Positions 11,414 through 20,232 of a DNA stretch of 64,000 bases are shown here, piece after piece. Numbering within the stretch: the stretch's first letter is position 1; each line of letters starts with the position of its first letter. This stretch comes from Zavarzinia sp. (GTDB lineage Bacteria; Pseudomonadota; Alphaproteobacteria; Zavarziniales; Zavarziniaceae), in contig JAOZVS010000058.1 in the NCBI GenBank assembly GCA_025869435.1, positions 18,780 to 82,779 of the forward strand. Reading direction: 5' to 3'. The translations under genes were made by a program, and so were the position numbers. The notes under the pieces are model-generated. The model did no database searches, was not told where the DNA came from, and saw only the letters and a list, made by a program, of their open reading frames with translations.

Positions 11414-11920
11414 TCAAGGCTTCAGAGCCGACAGGGCGGTTGCCACAGGCAAATAGAGCCGGCGTGGCTGATCCTTCAGGGCGGTGAAGCCATAGGCCTC
11501 ATAGAAGGCCAAGGCCGGAGCATCGATCGCATCGGCAAAGATGGCATGGGCGCCAATTGGGGCCATCGCGACCGTCTTGATTGCATCGAACAGAAGGGCT
11601 TCGCCAAGCCCGATCCCTGCGAAGTCGCGATCGCGCGCCAGCCAGCCGATTAGCACCGCGGGCACTGAGGGATAGCGCGGTAGTTTCATCGCGAAATGGG
11701 CCGGCACTTCGGTCAGCGGAACATGGCTGGACGACAGCGTATAGAAGCCGCAGACCCGGCCCGAAGATAGCTCGCGGGCAACGAAGCATGTCGCGTATTT
11801 CCGCTTCACATCCTGCGACACAGCAGTCCGGAAATAGCTGTCGATCCTCTCGTTGCCGCAGACGAAGGCCGCCCGGTCATGGTCCCTGGACAGGGCCTCG
11901 ATCGCGAACCGGTGGCTCAC
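11414..11920 (-). CDS. tacT: GNAT toxin of TacT/DUF1778-associated type II TA system
   Basis: 168 aa; FVCGNERIDSYFRTAVSQDVKRKYATCFVA..., IGWLARDRDFAGIGLGEALL; overlaps upstream antitoxin by 4 bp. Confidence 0.85.
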   Translation of the reverse strand: MSHRFAIEALSRDHDRAAFVCGNERIDSYFRTAVSQDVKRKYATCFVARELSSGRVCGFYTLSSSHVPLTEVPAHFAMKLPRYPSVPAVLIGWLARDRDFAGIGLGEALLFDAIKTVAMAPIGAHAIFADAIDAPALAFYEAYGFTALKDQPRRLYLPVATALSALKP

Positions 11921-12204
11921 CTTGGTTCGATGAGGCTCTTGTGCCGCCGGGCGGCGCGCAGCAGCCGGGCATTGGGCTCCGCCGGCTGGACCAGCGCCTC
12001 GGCGAAGCGTTGCTGTTCGGCCCGGGAGAGGCGCATGATCTCGGCATCCTCGACCACACGGCGTGCATCCTCGCCCGCTGTCGCCATCAGATAGCCGGTC
12101 AATGTCATGCCACGAAGCTGAGCCGCCCGCTGCATGGTCTCATAGACCTGCTGCGGAATGCGGGCCTCCAGCCGGGCCATGGGAATGTCTGCCGTCTTGG
12201 CCAT
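11917..12204 (-). CDS. tacA: DUF1778 (TacA-like) ribbon-helix-helix antitoxin
   Basis: 95 aa; ARLEARIPQQVYETMQRAAQLRGMTLTGYLMATAGEDARRVVEDAE. Confidence 0.85.
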   Translation of the reverse strand: MAKTADIPMARLEARIPQQVYETMQRAAQLRGMTLTGYLMATAGEDARRVVEDAEIMRLSRAEQQRFAEALVQPAEPNARLLRAARRHKSLIEPR

Positions 12205-12231
12205 GGAAGCATTCTCCTGCTGGGCTCAAGA

Positions 12232-12250
12232 ATACGGCAATTTGCCGTAT
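12232..12250. promoter_or_regulatory. palindromic candidate operator for TacA/TacT
   Basis: ATACGGCAA-T-TTGCCGTAT, perfect 9-bp inverted repeat, 27 bp upstream of the antitoxin ATG. Confidence 0.65.
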
Positions 12251-12349
12251 GCAACAAGCTCGTCCCTGTTAAAGGCCAGCAGCAACCCACCCCGTGACGA
12301 CTCGGCCCGCTTCGCCCATGATGGCTGCCGGCCAGCACATACGGACATC

Positions 12350-13669
12350 ATGAGCGACAAAATCGACGAAGCCGCCCGGCAGAAGGCGGTCGAGGGGGAG
12401 CGGGCGACCATTCACATGGACCCGAGGGACCGGCGGCGGGCCTTTCTGGTCCTGACCATCGGCCTGATGTGCACGGGATTCAGCCAGTCGGTGGTCTATG
12501 CCATCCTGCCGCCCATCGCGCGCGACCTCGGCCTGTCCGAAATGCAGGTGGGCAGCATTTTCGTGCTGTCGTCCCTGTTCTGGGTGCTGACGACGCCCTG
12601 GTGGGGCCGGCGCTCCGACAGGTTGGGGCGGAAACTGTCGGTGCTGATCGGGCTGTTCGGCTTTTCCCTGTCGATGCTGCTCTTCACCCTGGCGCTGGAG
12701 GCGGCGCAGGCGAAATGGCTGACGATCGGGGCGGCCTTCCCCATTCTGATCCTGACCCGCTCGCTCTATGGTCTCATCGTCTCGGCGGCCAATCCTTCGG
12801 CCCAGGCCTATGTCGCCGACCGGACGACCCGGGACGAGCGGACACGGGCGGTCGCCACCATCGGCGCCGCCTATGGCCTCGGCGCGACCATCGGGCCGGG
12901 GCTGTCGGCCAGCCTCGTCATCATCGGCATCCTGGTGCCCTTCTATTTCTGCGTGCTGCTCGGGCTCCTCAGCGCGGCGCTGATCTGGCGCTATCTGCCC
13001 GAGAAGGAGCGGCCGCTGCCGACCCATGCCAAGGTGAAGCTGCGCCTGTTCGACCGGCGGATCGTGCTGAACCTCGTGAATGGCGGGCTGATGTCCTCGG
13101 CCCAGGCGATCATGATCCAGACCGTCGCCTTCTACATGATGGACCGCCTTGCCCTGCCCCTCGACCATGCCGCGCAATATGCCGGCATCGGCCTGATGGC
13201 GGCTTCCATGGCGGCGCTGTTCGGCCAGCTGGTGATCGTCCACCGCTTCCGCATGTCGGCGCCCATGCTCGAGCGCAGCGGGCTGCTGATCGCGGCGGGC
13301 GCCTTCCTCGCCATGGCCTTCGCCAACCAGATCGGCCCCCTCGTCTTCGCGCTGACCATGATCGGCCTTGGCCAGGGCATGTCCCGGCCGGGCAATGTCG
13401 CCGTCGCCTCCCTCATCGTCCGCCGCCACGAGCAGGGGGCGATCGCAGGCCTCAACAACGCGACCAATGCCTTCGGCTTCCTGATCATGCCTTTCATCGC
13501 CATGCCGGCCTACAAGCTGGACCCGTCCCTGCCCTATCTGATCGGTGCCGGCCTGCTGTTCGTCGCCATGATCATTTCCTTCGCCGATCCCAATGCCCGT
13601 CTTGCCGCGACCAGGGGCGGCGATCATTACGAGAATGAAGACATGGACGATCCCGCGCGCCCGCTCTGA
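12350..13669 (+). CDS. MFS transporter
   Basis: 440 codons from ATG at 12350; GRRSDRLGRK MFS signature, multiple TM. Confidence 0.85.
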   Translation: MSDKIDEAARQKAVEGERATIHMDPRDRRRAFLVLTIGLMCTGFSQSVVYAILPPIARDLGLSEMQVGSIFVLSSLFWVLTTPWWGRRSDRLGRKLSVLIGLFGFSLSMLLFTLALEAAQAKWLTIGAAFPILILTRSLYGLIVSAANPSAQAYVADRTTRDERTRAVATIGAAYGLGATIGPGLSASLVIIGILVPFYFCVLLGLLSAALIWRYLPEKERPLPTHAKVKLRLFDRRIVLNLVNGGLMSSAQAIMIQTVAFYMMDRLALPLDHAAQYAGIGLMAASMAALFGQLVIVHRFRMSAPMLERSGLLIAAGAFLAMAFANQIGPLVFALTMIGLGQGMSRPGNVAVASLIVRRHEQGAIAGLNNATNAFGFLIMPFIAMPAYKLDPSLPYLIGAGLLFVAMIISFADPNARLAATRGGDHYENEDMDDPARPL

Positions 13670-13737
13670 CGCGCTTTTGCCCTTGAACTCGGGCGTGTCC
13701 GTCCCCAGTTTCGCGCCCGTGTTCCCTGGGGGTTTTC

Positions 13738-14271
13738 ATGCTCGAGAGACTGATCGAACAGGCCATCCTGGCCAGCCGCTGGCTTCTGGTGCCGCTCTAC
13801 CTCGGCCTCGCGCTGATGCTGCTGGTGCTGATCTGGCAATTCTATGCCGATTTCTTCCATGTCATCGGCACGCTGGGCGTCGCGGATGATTCCGCGATCA
13901 TTCTCGAGACCCTGGCCCTGATCGACCTCGTGCTGGTCGCAGGCCTGATCACCATGGTGGTGATCAGTTCCTACGAGAATTTCGTCTCGAAAATCGACGT
14001 GAAGGAAGGTTCGGACACGCCGCCCCTGTTCGGCAAGCTCGACCCCGGCACGCTGAAGATCAAGCTCGGCGCGTCGATGGTGGCGATCTCGTCGATCCAG
14101 CTTCTCAAGGCTTTCGTCAGCGTCGACAAATACTCGTCGACCGAACTGGCCTGGCTGATCGCCATCCACATGACCCTGGTCGTCTCGACCCTGCTGATGG
14201 CCTTCATCGACAAGCTCGCCTTCTCGAAAGGCAAGGGCGAGAAGACGGAAAAGGAAAAGGCGGCCACCTGA
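13738..14271 (+). CDS. UPF0114/TIGR00645 (YqhA-like) membrane protein
   Basis: MLERLIEQAILASRWLLVPLYLGLALMLLVLIWQFYADFFHV...VVISSYENFVSKID. Confidence 0.85.
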   Translation: MLERLIEQAILASRWLLVPLYLGLALMLLVLIWQFYADFFHVIGTLGVADDSAIILETLALIDLVLVAGLITMVVISSYENFVSKIDVKEGSDTPPLFGKLDPGTLKIKLGASMVAISSIQLLKAFVSVDKYSSTELAWLIAIHMTLVVSTLLMAFIDKLAFSKGKGEKTEKEKAAT

Positions 14272-14307
14272 CCGCCCTTTCCGAATGTTTCCGACCGGCC
14301 TGCCCGC

Positions 14308-15186
14308 TCAATGGGCGAGCAGGACCGGGACCGGGGCGCCTTCCAGGATTTCCTGGGTCAGTCCGCCCAGCAGATATTCACGCACCCGGCTGTGAGTATA
14401 GGCGCCCATGACGATGAGATCGGCGTCAAGCTCCAGCACGCGGTCGAACAGGGCCTTCGACAGGAGATAACCCTCCGTCGCGATATCCGCCGTCCGCGCG
14501 CTCACACCATGAGCGGCGAGATAGGCGGCGACATCGTCAAGCCCGTCCTGGTCGACGGCCTTGTCGAAGGTGACGACATCGACCTGCCTGGCATCGACCA
14601 GCAGCGGCATCGCCGCGGTCAGCGCCCGTGTCGCTTCCAGGCTGCCGTTCCAGGCGACGAGAATGCGCGACGGCTTGCGGCCCGGCGCGGCGTCGCCCTT
14701 GCCGATGCCGGGAACGAAAAGCACCGGACGGCCGCTGGACCACAGGGCGCCGTTCAGGCTGTCGGTCTCGCCCCGGCTGACGCTGGCCGGGGTGCGGGCG
14801 ATCACCGCGACATCCGCCAGGCGGGCACGGCGACCCACCAGCCGCTCCGGCGCGCCGACCATGGTGCCGAAAGACAGGGAGAAGCCACGCTGGCGGCCGC
14901 GGGGGATATCGGCGCAGCCCAGTTCGGCCAGCACCTCGCCCATCATCGACTTGATCTCGCCCTTCAGCTCGTCGGCCGCTTGCTGGGCGCTGGCGATCAA
15001 TTCGGGCGCGAAGGCGATGCCCGACAGACCGTCGAACACCGGCGGCATCAGGAGGGCCGGATCGATCTGCGGATGAAAGAGTTCGACATGGGCATCCGCC
15101 TCGCGGGCGAATTCAATGGCGTGGCGCAACGCCGGCCGGGCGGTCTTCGGCCGCTCGACAGGCACGAGAATAGTCCTGAAAGACAT
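14308..15186 (-). CDS. universal stress protein, UspA family (tandem domain)
   Basis: RTILVPVERPKTARPALRHAIEFA..., C-terminal VMGAYTHSRVREYLLGGLTQEIL. Confidence 0.88.
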   Translation of the reverse strand: MSFRTILVPVERPKTARPALRHAIEFAREADAHVELFHPQIDPALLMPPVFDGLSGIAFAPELIASAQQAADELKGEIKSMMGEVLAELGCADIPRGRQRGFSLSFGTMVGAPERLVGRRARLADVAVIARTPASVSRGETDSLNGALWSSGRPVLFVPGIGKGDAAPGRKPSRILVAWNGSLEATRALTAAMPLLVDARQVDVVTFDKAVDQDGLDDVAAYLAAHGVSARTADIATEGYLLSKALFDRVLELDADLIVMGAYTHSRVREYLLGGLTQEILEGAPVPVLLAH

Positions 15187-15215
15187 GCTTAGCTCCCGGA
15201 ATGGCCTATCGCGGA

Positions 15216-15680
15216 CTAAAGGCTGCGGCGATTGCTGTCAATGGTCATGGCCCGGCGCCCGACCATCAGGCGTCCGGCGTCGTGCCAGGCATGATCGGAC
15301 AGAAGGGCCGTCAGCCATTCCGAATCGTGCGGCACGGCGAAGACGATTTCCTCGCAGGCATGGGCCCGGGCGATCGCCCGCGTGGCATCGGCGAGGGCGA
15401 GCGCCGCCCGTTCGGGAAACAGCAGCTCGAGCACGCCAACGGCGTTGACCACCAGTTCGAGACCGCCCTTCAGCGAGGGCACCATGCTATAGGCCAGCAG
15501 ACCCCGGATGTAACCATCCCGTTCCGCGACGATCAGGCCGGAGCTGTCCCCGTCTGCGTAACGCCTGGCGACCGCGCGCCAGGTGCCGAGGTCAGGCGTT
15601 CCGAGGCAGGCATGAGCGAGCGGAAAAGCCGCGTCGACCTGCCCTTCGCCCAGTGGTGACACCTGATATGCCGCTGCCAT
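15216..15680 (-). CDS. GNAT-like hypothetical protein
   Basis: 154 aa ORF; weak GNAT-like layout (SGLIVAERDGYIRGLLAY). Confidence 0.6.
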   Translation of the reverse strand: MAAAYQVSPLGEGQVDAAFPLAHACLGTPDLGTWRAVARRYADGDSSGLIVAERDGYIRGLLAYSMVPSLKGGLELVVNAVGVLELLFPERAALALADATRAIARAHACEEIVFAVPHDSEWLTALLSDHAWHDAGRLMVGRRAMTIDSNRRSL

Positions 15681-15735
15681 CGCGGACCTCTCCCTGATGT
15701 GATGGCGACCCTAGCAGGGGGCAATTGCAACCGCC

Positions 15736-15749
15736 TTGAGGTGGATCAA
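15736..15749. promoter_or_regulatory. FNR/FixK-like box
   Basis: TTGAGGTGGATCAA vs TTGAT-N4-ATCAA; 56 bp upstream of the start of 15216-15680(-), overlapping the Fnr gene stop codon. Confidence 0.5.
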
Positions 15750-16573
15750 GCGATCTGGTCGAAGGGGTGGAAGCACGCCACGCGGTCTTCCTGACCGGCG
15801 ATTTCGACGAGAGCATCGAGGTCGATGATGTCGACGCCGTGATTGCCTTTCAGCTGGATCACGCCCTCGCCCTTCAACTGGGTGAAGGTCCGGCTGACGG
15901 TCTCGGTGGTCAGGCCCAGATAGTCGGCGATATCGCCCCGCGTCATCGGCAGGTCGACCGGATTGCCCGGCCGGCCCCGCCGCACCGCCCGGTCGGACAG
16001 GGCCAGCAGGAAGGATGCGATGCGCTCCCGCGCGGTCTTGCGGCCGAGCAGCACCATCTGGTCCTGCGCCGCCATCAGCTCGTTCATGGCGAGGCCCAGC
16101 ATCTGGCGCTCGATCTTGGGCAATTCGTTGAACAGCCCGCGCAACTGCGGCCGCTGGAAGCGGCAGCAGGTCACGGGCGTGATCGCCGTCGCGCTATAGG
16201 CATAGGTGCCGCCACGCGACAGGCCGAGGAAATCGCCCGCCATCATGAAACCGGTGATCTGGCAGCGGCCGTCGGCCAGCAATTTGAAGACCTTGACCGT
16301 GCCGGACGTCAGGTTGAACAGGTCATCCGCCGGGGCGCCTTCCTCGATGAAGGTGGTGCCGGCGTCGAAGCGCTGATCCGACATGATCGCCGCGAGCCGC
16401 GCCAGTTCGTTCGGATCGAGCGCGTTGCACATGTTGAAGCCGCGCGCCTCGCAATGCTCGCAGGTATGCATGTCCGGGTGGCGTCGCCGGCTGGTGCCGG
16501 CATTGTCCTCGGCCGTGGCGCGCCCGGTCCTGCCTGCCTGCTGTGCCGCCATGTCCCGGCTCTTTTCCCGCAT
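15746..16573 (-). CDS. Crp/Fnr family oxygen-responsive regulator (FnrL/FixK-like)
   Basis: CEHCEARGFNMC (C-X2-C-X7-C) plus TCCRF, cNMP-binding fold and HTH RGDIADYLGLTTETVSRTFTQLK; start may be internal Met MHTCEHC. Confidence 0.92.
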   Translation of the reverse strand: MREKSRDMAAQQAGRTGRATAEDNAGTSRRRHPDMHTCEHCEARGFNMCNALDPNELARLAAIMSDQRFDAGTTFIEEGAPADDLFNLTSGTVKVFKLLADGRCQITGFMMAGDFLGLSRGGTYAYSATAITPVTCCRFQRPQLRGLFNELPKIERQMLGLAMNELMAAQDQMVLLGRKTARERIASFLLALSDRAVRRGRPGNPVDLPMTRGDIADYLGLTTETVSRTFTQLKGEGVIQLKGNHGVDIIDLDALVEIAGQEDRVACFHPFDQIA

Positions 16574-16635
16574 TCGCGCGCTCGATCGAAAGAAACATTC
16601 CCCGTGTAATTGGGGGCAGTCCGGGTCAACAATCC

Positions 16636-16649
16636 TTGACCTGAATCAA
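16636..16649. promoter_or_regulatory. FNR/FixK box between fnr-type gene and divergent kinase gene
   Basis: TTGACCTGAATCAA, one mismatch to TTGAT-N4-ATCAA. Confidence 0.65.
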
Positions 16650-16673
16650 TGCGGCGCATGTTACGGACGGGCT

Positions 16674-18191
16674 ATGGCCGATTGCTTGGACCAGACAGAG
16701 ACCATCACCTTCCTCGGTGCCGCCGGGACCCATGACGGCGTGTTGCCGCGCCGGATCGACACGTCCTGCGCCTATGTCTTCCTGGCGGGCGATTTCGCCT
16801 ACAAGATGAAGCGGGCGGTCAACCTCGGCTATCTCGACTTTTCCACCCTCGAAGGGCGGGAGGCGGCCTGCCGGGCGGAAATGGCCCTGAACCGCCGGAC
16901 CGCGCCCGAACTTTACCTGCGCCTGTCCCATGTCACGCGGGAAATGGACGGTCGCCTCGCTCTCGATGGTAACGGCACGCCGGTCGAGCCCATCGTGGTC
17001 ATGCGCCGCTTTCCCGACGATGCCCTGGGCACGCTTGCCCTCGCCGCCGGGCGCGTCGATCGCGCGATGGTCGCCGATCTCGGCCGGCGCCTTAAGCCCT
17101 ATCACGAGGCCTGCCCGATCCCGCCCCTGCCGCCCGCGCCCATGACCGCGCGGCTTGATCCCTGCCGCGCCCCCTTGCGGGCCATGGCGCCCGGGATTCC
17201 GGCGGCCCGGATCGAAGCCCTCCTCGGCCGTCTGACCCCGCATTTCGCCGCCGCCGACCGGATGATGGCGCAGCGCGCGGCTCTCGGCTTCTGGCGCCGG
17301 GGCCATGGCGACCTGCACCTGGGCAACATCTGCCTGATCGAGGGCCGCCTGGTGCCCTTCGACGCCCTCGAATTCGACGATGCCTTCGCGACCGCCGATG
17401 TGCTTTACGATCTCGCCTTCCTGGCCATGGACCTGCGCCGGCTGGGCCGGGGCGACCTCGCCCTTGCCCTGTTCGACGCCTATGGCGATGTCGGGCCGGG
17501 CGGGCCGTCGCTGATGCCGGGCTGCATGGCGCTGCGCGCCGCGATCCGCGCCTTCGTCGCCCATGCCCGCTGGCAGGCGACGGGCGGTCCCGCGCCCATC
17601 GCCGAAATCTCCGGCTTCCTCGATGCCGCCGAGGATTGCCTGGCCGACACGAAACCCCGCCTGCTCGCCATCGGCGGCCTGTCGGGCACCGGGAAATCCA
17701 CCCTCGGCCGGGCGCTGGCGCCGTACCTCGGCCCCGTGCCGGGCGCCCTGCACCTGCGCACCGATGTGATCCGCAAGGCGCTCAACGGCGTGGCCGAGAC
17801 CGAGCCGCTGCCGCCCGACGCCTATGGCCCGGGCAAGAGCGAAGCGGTCTATGGCGCGCTCTTCGAGCAGGCCGCCGCCGCCTTCGCCACCGGCCGCAGC
17901 GTCATTCTCGACGGGGTCTTCGCTCGTGAGGCGGAACGGGCGGCGGCGCGGGCGATCGCGCCCCAGGCCTTCACCGGCCTGTGGCTGGAAGCGCCCCTGC
18001 CCCTGCGCCAGGGCCGGATCGAGGGGCGGCGGGGCGATGCCTCGGATGCAACCCCCGCCGTCGCCGCTGCGCAGGAAAGCTACGACCTCGGCCGGCTCGA
18101 CTGGCGCCGCCTCGCCGCCGGCGGGCCGCTCGACACGCTGGTCGAGGCCGCCCTCGCCGCCTCAGGGGACGAGGACGGCGGCCCCCTGTAA
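16674..18191 (+). CDS. bifunctional aminoglycoside phosphotransferase-like/AAA (P-loop) ATP-binding protein
   Basis: APH-like HGDLHLGNICL and separate P-loop GGLSGTGKSTLGRAL. Confidence 0.88.
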   Translation: MADCLDQTETITFLGAAGTHDGVLPRRIDTSCAYVFLAGDFAYKMKRAVNLGYLDFSTLEGREAACRAEMALNRRTAPELYLRLSHVTREMDGRLALDGNGTPVEPIVVMRRFPDDALGTLALAAGRVDRAMVADLGRRLKPYHEACPIPPLPPAPMTARLDPCRAPLRAMAPGIPAARIEALLGRLTPHFAAADRMMAQRAALGFWRRGHGDLHLGNICLIEGRLVPFDALEFDDAFATADVLYDLAFLAMDLRRLGRGDLALALFDAYGDVGPGGPSLMPGCMALRAAIRAFVAHARWQATGGPAPIAEISGFLDAAEDCLADTKPRLLAIGGLSGTGKSTLGRALAPYLGPVPGALHLRTDVIRKALNGVAETEPLPPDAYGPGKSEAVYGALFEQAAAAFATGRSVILDGVFAREAERAAARAIAPQAFTGLWLEAPLPLRQGRIEGRRGDASDATPAVAAAQESYDLGRLDWRRLAAGGPLDTLVEAALAASGDEDGGPL

Positions 18192-19154
18192 TCGACCGCT
18201 GCGCAGGTCGCCCAGAGCCTCGTTCGCCCTGTCGAGGGGATAGGCCACGGTGGCAGCCTTCAGTGGGATCGCCGCCGCCAGCGCCATGAAGGCTTCGCCG
18301 TCCTTCCGCGTGAGGTTGGCGACCGAGCGCAGCACCCGTTCGTGCCACAGGATTTCATAGGGAAAACTGGGGATATCGCTCATGTGGATGCCGCCGCAAA
18401 CCACCGTGCCGCCCTTATCGACCCGCGACAGCGCGATCGGCACGAGTTCGCCCACGGGCGCGAAGATCAACGCGGCGTCGAGCACCTCGGGCGGCGCTTC
18501 GTCCGAGCCGCCGGCCCAGACGGCGCCAAGCCCCCGGGCGAAATCCTGCGCCGCGACATCGCCCGGCCGGGTGAAGGCATGGACACGCTGACCCTTGGCG
18601 ATGGCGATCTGGGCGATCAGATGGGCCGCGGCACCGAAGCCGAAAATGCCGAGCGCCGAGGCCGGCCCCGCCATCGCCCAGGTGCGATAGCCGATCAAGC
18701 CGGCGCAAAGCAGCGGCGCGGCCGAGCGATCGTCATAGCGATCGGGAATCGCCAGGACGAAATCCGCCTCCGCCACCATTTCCTCGGCATAGCCGCCAGC
18801 GGCGGTATAGCCCGTGAAACGGGCGGTCTCGCACAGGTTTTCCTGCCCGCGCAGGCAGTAGCGGCAGGTCCCGCAGGCATGGGCGAGCCAGGGCACGCCG
18901 ACCCGGTCGCCGGGGACCCAGCGGGTCACGCCCGCGCCGACCTCGATCACGCGGCCGATCACCTCGTGACCCGGCACCACGGCCCCGGCCACCGCCGGCA
19001 ATTCCCCGTCGACGAGATGAAGATCGGTTCGGCACACGCCACAGGCCGACACCTTGATCCGAACCTGCCCGGGACCGAGCGGCGGCCGCGCCAGTTCGCA
19101 TCGCACCAGCGGACGCCCGCGCCGCTCCGATGCCATTGCCCGAAATGTCGTCAC
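18162..19154 (-). CDS. zinc-dependent alcohol dehydrogenase (AdhA-like)
   Basis: CGVCRTDLHLVDGELP, GHEVIGRV, ACGTCRYCLRGQENLC; GTG start proposed, ATG at 19136 is alternative. Confidence 0.88.
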   Translation of the reverse strand: MTTFRAMASERRGRPLVRCELARPPLGPGQVRIKVSACGVCRTDLHLVDGELPAVAGAVVPGHEVIGRVIEVGAGVTRWVPGDRVGVPWLAHACGTCRYCLRGQENLCETARFTGYTAAGGYAEEMVAEADFVLAIPDRYDDRSAAPLLCAGLIGYRTWAMAGPASALGIFGFGAAAHLIAQIAIAKGQRVHAFTRPGDVAAQDFARGLGAVWAGGSDEAPPEVLDAALIFAPVGELVPIALSRVDKGGTVVCGGIHMSDIPSFPYEILWHERVLRSVANLTRKDGEAFMALAAAIPLKAATVAYPLDRANEALGDLRSGRLQGAAVLVP

Positions 19155-19235
19155 CCGGATTCGCGCCCCCGTTGTTTTCAATACTATGCGGCAAGCCGGC
19201 CGGGGTTGCGAGACGAACCGCATTCCATTCCGGCG

Positions 19236-20087
19236 TCACCGTCCCGCCAGGCGGAACAGCCAGCCGCGCAGACGCCGCAGCACCGCTTCCGCCGTGCGGT
19301 CCGCCGGAACGCCGCGCCGACGACGACAAATCTCGGCCACCAGCCAGGCAAGAATCGGCCGGGCGGCCTTGCCCGAGACGGCGCAATAATGCGCCAGATA
19401 GATTTCCGCCAGCCAGAAGCGGAAGGCCCTCTCCCCCCCGGCCAGCTGGCGGTCGTTGCCCTTGCCCAGCATCAGCCACGACAGGGTACGCGCGACATCA
19501 AGATCAGCCTCGCCCCGCCCCGCCCGCTCGAGATCGAGAATCAGGATGCGGCCGTGGTGAAGCCTCGCGTTCGCGCCGTTGAAATCGCCATGGCAGAAGG
19601 CAAGGCTTCGCTCCTCGCGCAGGATATCGCCGACCAGCGCGGCGAAGGGCGGATCGAGCCGCGACAACAGGCCCAGGGCATGATCGAGGCTCATCTGCCG
19701 GGCCGGCCGCTGGATCACGCCGGGTGCCAAATGAAACTGATGCTGGATCTCCGCCAGCCGGCGGATCAGGCCGAAGGACCGCCAGGGTTGGCGCATCATC
19801 ACCGCGCTGACATCCCGCCCGGGCACGAAGTCGCCGACGAGGCCGAAGCGCCCCGCCCATTCCCGCAGGTCATGAACCCGCCAGACCGGCAGGCCGGCGG
19901 CCATGGCCGCGCGCGTCAGATCGAATTCGTTGCGGCAGGTCTCGGCCCGGAAGCGCTCGTGATAGAGTTTGAGCACGCGGCCCTCGCCCAGATCATAGAT
20001 ATCGGACTTGCCGCCCGTGCCGATCTTGCCCGCGAGATCATCGGGAAGCGGTGTCGCGGCGGGTGAAGGGCGATCGTCGGTCGTCAT
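19236..20087 (-). CDS. phosphotransferase family (APH-like) protein
   Basis: 283 aa; FCHGDFNGANARLHHGRILILDLERAGRGEADLD. Confidence 0.8.
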   Translation of the reverse strand: MTTDDRPSPAATPLPDDLAGKIGTGGKSDIYDLGEGRVLKLYHERFRAETCRNEFDLTRAAMAAGLPVWRVHDLREWAGRFGLVGDFVPGRDVSAVMMRQPWRSFGLIRRLAEIQHQFHLAPGVIQRPARQMSLDHALGLLSRLDPPFAALVGDILREERSLAFCHGDFNGANARLHHGRILILDLERAGRGEADLDVARTLSWLMLGKGNDRQLAGGERAFRFWLAEIYLAHYCAVSGKAARPILAWLVAEICRRRRGVPADRTAEAVLRRLRGWLFRLAGR

Positions 20088-20232
20088 GGCGTGCCTCCGC
20101 TATAGCACGGGGACATCGCCCCGCGCAGTCCCCTTTGCCGGTGACGCAAGGGAGGCCCCCGCAGCCGGGTCTTGCCGATCCCCCCCGGGGCGACGCATGA
20201 TCGCCGCCCCATCCTCCCTGCAGGTTTCGCGC

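Noticed and set aside
16674-20087. aminoglycoside resistance island
   Set aside because: APH-like folds here are generic kinases associated with an Fnr/Usp/Adh context; no integron or transposon features
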